Shown: piece by piece, positions 49,801 through 61,800 of the stretch
Layout: each line of letters opens with the position of its first letter
Position numbering within the stretch: the stretch's first letter is position 1
Origin: Strongylocentrotus purpuratus
Lineage: Eukaryota > Echinodermata > Echinoidea > Camarodonta > Strongylocentrotidae
Direction: 5' to 3'
Assembly (NCBI RefSeq): GCF_000002235.5
Contig: NW_022145599.1
Location: 2,983,677-3,047,676, forward strand
Length of the DNA stretch: 64,000 bases
Translations under genes and position numbers: made by a program
The notes under the pieces: model-generated
Database searches by the model: none
What the model was told of the DNA's origin: nothing
What the model saw: only the letters and a program-made list of their open reading frames with translations

Positions 49801-52800
49801 GACAATGCAATATTTCGTATTTAAAACTCTTTATTGGCTATGCATTGATTGTTTAAGTTTTGATAACGTCGAATATACGATGAACAACAACGTAAATTGT
49901 AAGTGTTGATAAAATGCTATCAATTGAGGCAAATTATTTAGTTCACACAAATTATGCTGTGGAAAACACCTTTTGGGATTTTCCCCCTCTAGTCAAGAAC
50001 AATCGATTAAAATATGCCTTCGTGTCCTTCAATTCCATGAAATCCATGATTCTATGAAGATTCATGGGAGAAAACCTGTTTGTACATATGTAAAATGAAA
50101 TGTGTATATTTCTCCTACGACAACCATCCTCTAGGACAACTTCCCCCGGACAACTATCCTATGCGGCAGTTGTCCTAGGGGGGAAGTCGACCGAGGGTAG
50201 TTGTCCTAAGGGGTAGTTGATTATAAGAAGAACCCATTTGTATTTGAAGATTGAAAACGGTTGCAAGATTTTTTCCCCGTACTGTCGAACTCTTTTCCCG
50301 TTACATGTCACAAAGTGAGGAAGGTGGTTTTCTATCAATTGTCAGATATCTTGAAGAGTTTATTAAATATTAGTCTCTCATGAAACATTGTTTAATGGGG
50401 AGACGAAGGGTACGTAACTGAGGCGGACATCTAATTTTCATATTTCATTAAACTTTTCAATCATAAAGATATAATTTTACACCAATCAAACCCTGTAAAT
50501 AAACAAAATAATTATATTACAGACAAAGACAAAAATAATGCCATATTTGGTATAGAAAACCTTTTATTATTGATTGTCTGGTGAAACAAACCTTATCATC
50601 AAAATCATTATTTATAGGGCACTTACCTTTAACATCAGCCAAATTAATGACAACAACACTTCCACAGCTGCAGTGATACACACAAAAGTATCACGATGAA
50701 TCTTACATGTATGTGCAATATGGTCTCTATATTGATTCTTCTATTGTCTTGTGAACGGGAAATGAATGATGTATATAGTTGTCAACCAAACGCAGCCGAA
50801 ATTCGGCCCAGATAAATAGCTTGTGGAATATCATGTTCACGTGCTGTTTTGTCGACTTATTTGAGTAAATCTCCCTTTTACATTTCATTGCGCCATACAT
50901 ATCATGTGCGTTATATCAAACATTCAAATGCGTATTAGACAGGTTTTTATTTCAAACTCATAACGAAAGATTATGAAATAAAAGTCTTCATCATGTGATG
51001 CCAGTTTTGTCATTTTATCTTTCCAATTTTAAGCCAAAAATTGGCATCGACCCCTATTTATTAATATTCTTGTGCAAGAGTTTTTTTTTAGCATAGATGC
51101 CATGCATTACCGCAAAATGCCTTCCCCATAAACCAAAATAAATATATACCGTCTTGGCTGGTCTTCTATCTTATTTGGTTGAAATATTGTGTAAATTGCA
51201 CTTTGTGTTTGAAATACGGTGTATTTCTATTTCCTCTTACTTTTATCAGAGACGAATGAATGTGATTCTAACCCGTGTCAGAACAATGGTACATGTTACG
51301 ATCTCACAGATGACTATAACTGCACCTGTGTACCTGGATATGAAGGCAAGAACTGCGAGAACCGTAAGTTGTTTCCATAGTATTTACGTTTTGTAATATT
51401 ATCAAACATAATAGGTACTAAGTAAAGCAATCAATGTCTGTTTCTTTTCGTAGCAACAGAAACGTTCATGATACAATAAAAAAAGTAGAAAATCATTCAA
51501 GTATACGTATATATAAACAAAATAGATAATACACAAAGTACAAACAATGACAATGCAATATTTCGTATTTAAAACTCTTTATTGGCTATGCATTGATTGT
51601 TTAAGTTTTGATAACGTTGAATATACGATGAACAACAACGTAAATTGTAAGTGTTGATAAAATGCTATCAATTGAGGCAAATTATTTAGTTCACACAAAT
51701 TATGCTGTGGAAAACACCTTTTGGGATTTTCCCCCTCTAGTCAAGAACAATCGATTAAAATATGCCTTCGTGTCCTTCAATTCCATGAAATCCATGATTC
51801 CATGCAGATTCATGGGAGAAAACCTGTTTGTACATATGTAAAATGAAATGTGTATATTTCCCCTACGACAACCATCCTCTAGGACAACTTCCCCCGGACA
51901 ACTATCCTATGGGGCAGTTGTCCTAGGGGGAAAGTCGACCGAGGATAGTTGTCCTAAGGGGTAGTTGATCATAAAAAGAACCCATTTGTATTTGAAGATT
52001 GAAAACGGTTGCAAGATTTCTTCCCCGTACTGTCGAATTCCTTTCCCGTTACATGTCACAAAGTGAGGAAGGTAGTTTTCTATCAACTGTCAGATATCTT
52101 GAAGAGTTTATTAAATATTAGTCTCTCATGAAACATTGTTTAATGGGGAGACGAAGGGTACGTAACTGAGGCGGACATCTAATTCTCATATTTCATTAAA
52201 CTTTTCAATCATAAAGATATAATTTTACACCATTCAAACCCTGTAAATAAACAAAATAATTATATTACAGACAAAGACAAAAATAATGCCATATTTGGTA
52301 TAGAAAACCTTTTATTATTGATTGTCTGGTGAAACAAAACCTTATCATCAAAATCATTATTTATAGGGCACTTACCTTTAACATCAGCCAAACTAATGAC
52401 AACAACACTTCCACAGCTGCAGTGATACATACAAAAGTATCACGATGAATCTACATGTATGTGCAATATGGTCTCTATATTGATTCTTCTATTGTCTTGT
52501 GAACGGGAAATGAATGATGTATATAGTTGTCAACCAAACGCAGCCGAAATGTGGAATGACATGTTCACGTGCTGTTTTGTCGACTTATTTGAGTAAATCT
52601 CCCTTTTACATTTCATTGCGCCATACATATCATGTGTGTTATATCAAACATTCAAATGCGTATTAGACAGGTTTTTAATTCAAACTCATAACGAAAGATT
52701 ATGAAATAAAAGTCTTCATCATGTGATACCAGTTTTGTCATTTTTTCTTTCCAATTTTAAGCCAAAAGTTGGCATCGACCCCTATTCCTTAATATTCTTG

Positions 52801-55800
52801 TGCAAGAGTTTTTTTTTAGCATAGATGCCATGCATTACCGCAAAATGCCTTCCCCATAAACCAAAATAAATATATACCGTCTTGGCTGGTCTTCTATCTT
52901 ATTAGGTTGAAATATTGTGTAAATTGCACTTTGTGTTTGATATACGGTGTATTTCTATTTCCTCTTACTTTTATCAGAGACGAATGAATGTGATTCTAAC
53001 CCGTGTCAGAACAATGGTACACGTTACGATCTCATAGATGACTATAACTGCACCTGTGTACCTGGATATGAAGGCAAGAACTGCGAGAACCGTAAGTTGT
53101 TTCCATAGTATTTACGTTTTGTAAGATTATCAAACACAATAGGTACTAAGTAAAGCAATCAATGTCTGTTTCTTTTTGTAGCAACAGAAATGTTCATAAT
53201 ACAATAAAAAAAAAGTAGAAAATCATTCAAGTATACGTATATATAAACAAAATAGATAATACACAAAGTACAAACAATGACAATGCAATATTTCGTATTT
53301 AATACTCTTTATTGGCTATGCATTGATTGTTTAAGTTTTGATAACGTTGAATAAACGATGAACAACAACGTAAATTGTAAGTGTTGATAAAATGCTATCA
53401 ATTGAGGCAAATTATTTAGTTCACACAAATTATGCTGTGGAAAACACCTTTTGGGATTTTTTTCCCCTCTAGTCAAGAACAATCGATTAAAATATGCCTT
53501 CGTGTCCTTCAATTACATGAATTCCATGATTCTATGAAGATTCATGGGAGAAGACCTGTTTGTACATATGTAAAATGAAATGTGTATATTTCCCCTACGA
53601 CAACCATCCTCTAGGACAACTTCCCCCGGACAACTATCCTATGGGGCAGTTGTCCTAGGGGGGAAGTCGACCGAGGGTAGTTGTCCTAAGGGGTAGTTCA
53701 TCATAAGAAGAACCCATTTGTATTTGAAAATTGAAAACGGTTGCAAGATTTTTTCCCCGTACTGTCGAACTCCTTTCCCGTTACATGTCACAAAGTGAGG
53801 AAGGTGGTTTTCTATCATCTCTCAGATATCTTGAAGAGTTTATTAAATATTAGTCTCTCATGAAATATTGTTTAATGGGGAGACGAAGGGTACGTAACTG
53901 AGGCGGACATCTAATTTTCATATTTCATTAAACTTTTCAATCATAAAGATATAATTTTACACCATTCAAACCCTGTAAATAAACAAAATAATTATATTAC
54001 AGACAAAGATAAAAATAATGCCATATTTGGAATAGAAAACCTTTTATTATTGATTGTCTGGTGATACAAACCTTATCATCAAAATCATTATTTATAGGGA
54101 ACTTACCTTTAACATCAGCCAAATTAATGACAACAACACTTCCACAGCTGCAGTGATACATACAAAAGTATCACGATGAATCTACATGTATGTGCAATAT
54201 GGTCTCTATATTGATTCTTCTATTGTCTTGTGAACGGGAAATGAATGATGTATATAGTTGTCAACCAAACGCAGCCGAAATTCGGCCCAGATAAATAGCT
54301 TGTGGAATATCATGTTCACGTGCTGTTTTGTCGACTTATTTGAGTAAATCTCCCTTTTACATTTCATTGCGCCATACATATCATGTGTGTTATATCAAAC
54401 ATTCAAATGCGTATTAGACAGGTTTTTTATTCAAACTCATAACGAAAGATTATGAAATAAAAGTCTTCATCATGTGATACCAGTTTTGTCATTTTTTCTT
54501 TCCAATTTTAAGCCAAAAGTTGGCATCGACCCCTATTCCTTAATATTCTTGTGCAAGAGTTTTTTTTAGCATAGATGCCATGCATTACCGCAAAATGCCT
54601 TCCTCATAAACCAAAATAAATATATACCGTCTTGGCTGGTCTTCTATCTTTTTTGGTTGACATATTGTGTAAATTGCACTTTTTGTTTGAAATACGGTGT
54701 ATTTCTATTTCCTCTTACTTTTATCAGAGACGAATGAATGTGATTCTAACCCGTGTCAGAACAATGGTACATGTTACGATCTCATAGATGACTATAACTG
54801 CACCTGTGTACCTGGATATGAAGGCAAGAACTGCGAGAACCGTAAGTTGTTTCCATAGTATTTACGTTTTGTAAGATTATCAAACACAATAGGTACTAAG
54901 TAAAGCAATCAATGTCTGTTTCTTTTTGTAGCAACAGAAATGTTCATAATACAATAAAAAAAAAGTAGAAAATCATTCAAGTATACGTATATATAAACAA
55001 AATAGATAATACACAAAGTACAAACAATGACAATGCAATATTTCGTATTTAATACTCTTTATTGGCTATGCATTGATTGTTTAAGTTTTGATAACGTTGA
55101 ATAAACGATGAACAACAACGTAAATTGTAAGTGTTGATAAAATGCTATCAATTGAGGCAAATTATTTAGTTCACACAAATTATGCTGTGGAAAACACCTT
55201 TTGGGATTTTCCCCCTCTAGTCAAGAACAATCGATTAAAATATGCCTTCGTGTCCTTCAATTCAATGAATTCCATGATTCTATGAAGATTCATGGGATAA
55301 AACCTGTTTGTACATCTGCAAAACGAAATATGTATATTTGTCTCATCTGATTCAAATTTTACGGAGACAAACATATATTATGTTACGTTGGCAGCCGGGG
55401 ATGACGAATTAGATTTGAATTTGACCAAATTTGATGCAATTTTTTAATTTTTTTTTATTTTAGCAGATGTTTCTGCATTTATTGATAAATCAAATATAAA
55501 ACATTCAAATAACAATACTAGTATATAATATAATTGATTTACATCAAGAGTGACAACTTAATACACACAAAATAAAAAAAAATAATAAAAAAATGCATAA
55601 TTGAAAGCTTGAAAGTATGGAGGTAAGTAAACATAATCAAGATAAATGCAGAGGCCAACTATCATAAGCAAGGAAGCTTGAGTCGATAGCAGCCGGGAAG
55701 GGGGGGGGGGGGGGGGGGTTCATGGCGCTGTTTTAGGAGAATGTAGGGGAATAGAGAGTCACATATAAAGATTTTGTTCAGAAAGTATCTGAATAAAAAG

Positions 55801-58800
55801 TGGAAAGAAATTAATAAAAGAAAAAAGAAGAAAAATGTGCAAGTGTGTGCAAGTGGGTGTGTGCAGGTGAAATAAGTGTTCGATTCGTATTGTTAATGAA
55901 CTGGTCATCTAAACTTAATTTAAATAAACGATCAAAACCTCTGAGACCCTTATGATGTTTTTGAATATGTAGATATTAAATATTTCTCCATCGATACTTT
56001 GAATGAATAAAGAGTTGCAGAGTGTTAATATTGTCAGGTAAAGCATTCCCAATGTCTGGACCATGATGTCTTATCGATTTATAGGCCATAATAATTTTGG
56101 GGTTCGTTAAGTGGGATAAAAATGTATATCAATATTGTAAACAAAAATATTTCGAAATGCCAAAGGTATAGTATTTATCCAACATTTATACATAAAGATT
56201 GCAGTTTGAAAACTGTGAATGTCAGCGATTTTTAATGTTTTTAGTTTACAAAATATTGGATCAGTATGGGCTAAATAATGTGAATGTGTACAAAGACGAA
56301 GTGCTTTCTTTTGGAGACGATATATTAACATAATTTTCATCTTACTACTATTACCCAAACTATGTTACAATGAGATATGTATGACAAAATGAAGGAATTT
56401 GTAAAACATAAATAGTGACTTTTGTGATAGATAATATTTTAATTTATATAAAATGCCTATGCTTCTCGAGACTAGCATGCAAATGTTGTTAATATGACTA
56501 TTCCAAGTTAGGTTTGAATCAATCATTACACCTAAGAATTTTGTAACTTCTTTTTCAATTATGGGCATGTTATCTATAAAAATATCATAATGAAGTACAT
56601 ATTTAGAGTGTATGTTTTTGAAATAAATACAATTAGTCTTATTAATATTTAAAGAGAGTTTATTGGATTTGAACCAAGATGATAATTTATTAAGTTCTAA
56701 ATTGAGGGTTGTAATAAGAATGTTTAAGTCTTTATGCGAATAAAATACGTTGGTATCGTCTGCAAACAGAACATATGTTAGGAGTGGTGATGCATTAACA
56801 ATATCATTCATATATACTAAAAACAGTAGGGGACCTAATATGGAGCCTTGTGGTACTCCGCATTCTATGGTGGAAATATTAGATGTTGTAGATTTAAACA
56901 TAACATACTGATGTCTATTACGCAAATAGTCTTCAAACCAAGAAAGTACAATCCCTCTAACTCCATATGCTTTTAATTTATGTATTAATATACGATGGTC
57001 CATGGTATCGAATGCTTTCGATAAGTCCATAAAAAAAACCTACAGTGTGTTCTTTTTTAGAAAGGGAATCAGTTATTTTGTCACATAATTGTAGAATAGC
57101 ATAATCAGTAGAGTGGTTCTTTCTAAATTCATATTGATTCGAAATTAAAAAGTTATTGATATCTAAGAAAGAATATAATCGTTTATATACTATTTTCTCT
57201 AATATCTTTGAAATGCTTGGTAGTAAAGAAATTGGTCGGTAGTTTGAAACTTTAGAGTGATCATCCTTTTTATATATCGGAATTATTTTTGCAACTTTTA
57301 GTGGGTCGGGAAAAACCCCTTGGGAAAGAGATAAATTAAATATGTGTGATAACGGGGAAGCTATGAAGTGAATTATTTGTTTTAATAAAGATTCACTTAG
57401 CTCATCGTAGCCACTAGATTTACTGCTTTTTAATGAACAAACAATTTCTAAAATCTCTTGAATATTTGTTGGATTAAAAAATAAGGATTGATTAACGTTA
57501 TTATTTAAGTATTTGAAAAAAAAATCATTCTTTTCATTGATTATTTTGGAAGCTAAATCCGGTCCAATATTAGTCAAGTATTTATTGAATGCCTCAGCAA
57601 CATCATTTGGGTCTATGTGATGCCCATCATCATTAAATTCAATATTATTTGGAGTATCCTTTTTCTTCCCCAAAATGTTATTAACTGTTTGCCATAATGA
57701 TTGATTATTATCTTTATTATTTTCAATTTTATTACCATAGTATAATTTGCGTGATAAACGAATAATTGAAGTCAATTTATTACGGTACTTTTTATATTTA
57801 TTTTGATTTTCGTTTGTAGGTGATCGAAGTGAGATTTTATATAAACGAATTCGGGTAGATATTGATTTAAGTATACCTTGAGTCGTTTATTTTTCTTTTT
57901 ATTTGACTTAATTCTTGAGAGGGGCACATTTTTATTATAATGACAAAGAAGTTTGTTTATAAATTTGTCATATGAACTGTTCACATCCCTTTCAAAATAA
58001 ATATCATACCAATCTTCTTGACTCAAGTCTATCTTTAAGGATTCAATATTACGCTTGGTTTCTTTACGTCGTGTTGTATGTTCTTTATTGGGAATTTGTA
58101 GGTGTTTACCATCAGGACCTATCGTAAATATTGGTAAATGGTCTGAAATATCATAGTATATTATTCCATTCTGTTTATTATCTAATACGTTTGAGAAAAT
58201 ATTATCAATTATAGTATGTGTTAAGTTTGTAATCCTAGTTGGTTTATTAATGAGAGGTTTAAAAAAAAATGAAGATAATAAATTAGTAAAGTGTTGGCCA
58301 AGAACGGTAAAAGGTAAGGATATATCGATATTAAAGTCTCCCATAATATATACATCTTTATTTTCTCTAGAAATAAATTCAAGGCATGATTCTAATTCAT
58401 CAAAAAATGTGTCGGCTACATTGTTAGGTGGTCTGTACATTACCCCAACGATTCTATTCTTATGTTTATCATCAATAATTTCTAAAAATAATGTTTCTAT
58501 TCCTTCCAGTTGAATATCATGTCTTATTTTAAATTGTACATCATTACGAGTATAAAAAGCGACACCTTCTCCCTTTCCGTTTTTACGGTCTGAATGAATA
58601 AATTCATAATTCTCAATGTTGAATATTGGAGAAGAAGTTGAGTGTAACCAGGTTTCGGTAAGTCCTATCAAAGAAAATGAAAATGTGTTTAGGATAGATA
58701 AAAATTCTTCAAAATTATCGAAATTCTTTTGTAAGCTTCGAATATTGATGTTTAATAAACTAAAACAGTGAAGGTTATTATTGGGTCCCGTTGAATTAAA

Positions 58801-61800
58801 ATTTGAATTAAATTCACTAGTAGTATAATATTTACTCTGGGGTTTATAAACTTGATCATTCAGAATATCATTTAAAGCCATTAAGATTAAAATGTGGTAT
58901 TGCGACCAGTATAAATGAATACTATGTGTTTGGTGCGTGCATGTGCGTGTAAGAGTGCAAGTGCATTTATAATGGGTGTCGGCAAAAACCAACAAAATCA
59001 GGGGGTGTACATGATGTTCACTTGTGCGTGACTATCAGACAGAATCGGGGCCGGTTCAAACGTGGTCATTAATTAAAAAATAAAAAACTTAGAAATTTGT
59101 AATTTAAGAAAGTTTTATTTTGTTTTAATGTTTTGAGTATTGTTATCGTTTAAATTTACAGTGATGAATTGTTTTCGAAACGTACTACCTTTAAGTTACA
59201 GAGAAAGGTGGGTAAGCCTATGTGCTATACCTAAGGGGGTGAGAAGGAAACAACGTTCAGCATTAAGGACTGGATTATGATTGACATGAGAATAGGGATT
59301 TACAGGGGGGTATGATAATACCTTGGCTTTAGCACAAGTAATACAAATAAGCAATAGTTAAGTTGAAATAAAATGAATTAACATACATCATGCCGATCCA
59401 CGTCACACCGACGAAACACCGCCAGACACCGGCGAACCAGCATACCGCGGAGAGACCGCGCCACATGATAACATTAAGTCACGTCATCATGGAGCGCGAA
59501 ATACCAACGATACGCCAGCCACCAGACCAGGCAACGAAACGCCAGAGCAGCGCAAACGCTACTTGTTGGTCCCTCCCTGACAACCGGCATGGCAACCAGT
59601 CCAGCGGGTGAGGGCCGCTGATCATCTAACCGTGAACCGCGGGCCACGCCCACAGACATGGTCGCCACGCACTACGTTTAAAACAAGAAAAACCATCAAC
59701 AAAAAACAAGCAATAGTACACTAGTTTCGTGAAATCGACAATGATATAAAGAACACCGAGCATGTTATTGATAGCCAAAATGATGGCGTTAAACGGACAA
59801 AGTTCTAAAATTGAAATTGAGATGTGCAAGATCACAAAGTTTCGTAACGAAATTGAATGCAAAAAGTGTTAAAATGGACGGGAAAACTTATAATATAAAT
59901 TTTAAATATCGCAAGTAAATTGTATACATTGCCAAAGTAACTGACGGAACTTAAAGGGAAAGTCCACCCCCAAAATAAGTTTGTTTCGATAGAGGCAGAA
60001 TAATAAGAAAATCAGGTGAGTGAAAGTTTGAGCAAATTCTGAATGAAAATAAGAAAGTTATGAATAATTGAAGTTGTGATCAATCAAATACAAATTGGCA
60101 ACTCTGTCACTTATTATACGAGCTCTCCTTCATTTGCTTTGTGCATAATATTCCATAAAATCATGTTTTCTTCGTTATTGATGACGGAATATATATTTGT
60201 TCCTTGCAGGGGGAGTATAGAAACATATTTGCAATTATTATATTTAGGGTGCATGTATGGTTGAAATTTTTCTTGAGGGAAAATGAAAATTTTGGATTTT
60301 TTTAGTACTGAGCAAATGGAAGTTGAGCTCGCATGATACGTCATAGAGTTGCCAATTTGTGTTTGATTGATCACAACTTCAAAAATCCTAACTTCCTTAT
60401 TTTTAATCGGAATTTGCTCAAACTTTCACTGACTAGTTTCTCTCATTTTTCTACTCCTATTAAAACTAACTTAATTTCAGGGTGGACTTCCCCTTTAAGA
60501 TGTGTTCGCATGATTCTTAGTTTTGATTCGCGGAATCACGAAATGCGCATAAGTCCGTTGCTCATGAGGCGCTATCTGCGTATACCAACGACTGCGTCAG
60601 CGACCATTGCAATCTTTTGCGCGCCAATTGAAATTAAGTTCAAACTTCGCTTTGAATCGCTGTTAATTCGCATCACAGGCTTAATTGGCTCATGTAACAA
60701 GCGCGTAGCCAGGATTTCATTTTAGGGGGGGGGGGCGGTAGTGAGCACGCGAAGCGTGCGAATCACTTGAAGAGCGCGCGAAGCTTTTGATAATTCCTGA
60801 TATACAATTCGTCGCTGTTTTCACGAAGTGACGGTAGTGAAAAAAAATTGCATTCACTTTGCGTTACGATTTTCCTCAACACCGTCACTTCGTGAATTTT
60901 GGCAATTACAAGTAGTGGGCTACTTAAGTAGACAAATGCTCATGTACCTGCTAAAGCTCATTTTATGTATGCTATTACCAAAGAAAAAGTAGATGTCAGT
61001 CAGTCACACAATAGTGTCTGACATTTTTTGAACCTTGGACCTTCCGTTTACGGGACCACTTCTCTACCACTGAGCCGTTACACTTTTTCATTTTGGAACC
61101 ATATTTCTGTGTCATTTTGTAAATGATTTTTTCAAAATCAGTTCATATTCTTATTTGTCGTGTGTGTCCAATTTAATAAAAAAAGAAATAACAGAATCAA
61201 TGAATGGTGAAATATAATAATAATAATCCTTGTTCTTCTCACACAGTGACCGTACAATCTACCGGTACTTCAGCTTCTAACCCTCCAACGGAATCGACGT
61301 CTTCACCATCATCAACCCCCTCATCGACAGAACCTGGTAAAAGATGATTGATTATTCCTGATATACAATTAACTCAATTGGCATAATGGCGATGATGATG
61401 ATAATGATAATGATAATAATGATAAAAATAAGGATGGTCATGAAACTACTATTATATACTATAAATACTACTACTACTACTACTATTACTACTACTACAA
61501 CTACTACTACTACTACTAGTACTACTAATGCTACTATTACTACTAACAATGATAACAATATTTAGATAGCGATCAATTTAAAATGAAAAAGATGATCAAG
61601 ACCTTTACCTAATTGCTATGTAAGCATGTATGCTGCATATAAGTAACCAACCAAGGGACCGACGGATTTAAGTCCTGTCCGAGGTAACAAGTCATGAGGA
61701 TCACAGCCTTACCTTGGTTTTAAAAATAAGAAATTCCGTTTACAGGACCACTTCTCTCCCATTGAGCCGTTGCACTTTTTCATTTTGGAACCATATTTCT

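Larger units (their letters stand above)
55440..59040 (-). mobile_element. CR1/Jockey-superfamily-like LINE on the minus strand, broken
   Basis: Endonuclease and RT domains are encoded on the minus strand in four consecutive open segments in different frames (58995-57772, 57775-56978, 57030-56365, 56358-56107), so at least three frame breaks. The element's 3' end is on the left, where T-rich sequence at 55439-55462 may be its A-rich tail. The 5' end is not sharp: a GC-rich block at 59390-59660 could be its 5' UTR. It sits in the intron between EGF module 6 and the first Ser/Thr-rich exon. Confidence 0.8.

Noticed and set aside
53309-53512. Minus-strand ORFs in EGF-unit introns (also 55180-55374)
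   Set aside because: Not kept in the other units and without any domain; chance frames in duplicated intron.
61025-61080. Possible functional tRNA gene on the minus strand (A-box-like GGCTCAGTGGTAGAG)
   Set aside because: The B-box region is degraded, no acceptor stem pairs, and the sequence repeats in the tandem units; a SINE head fits better.
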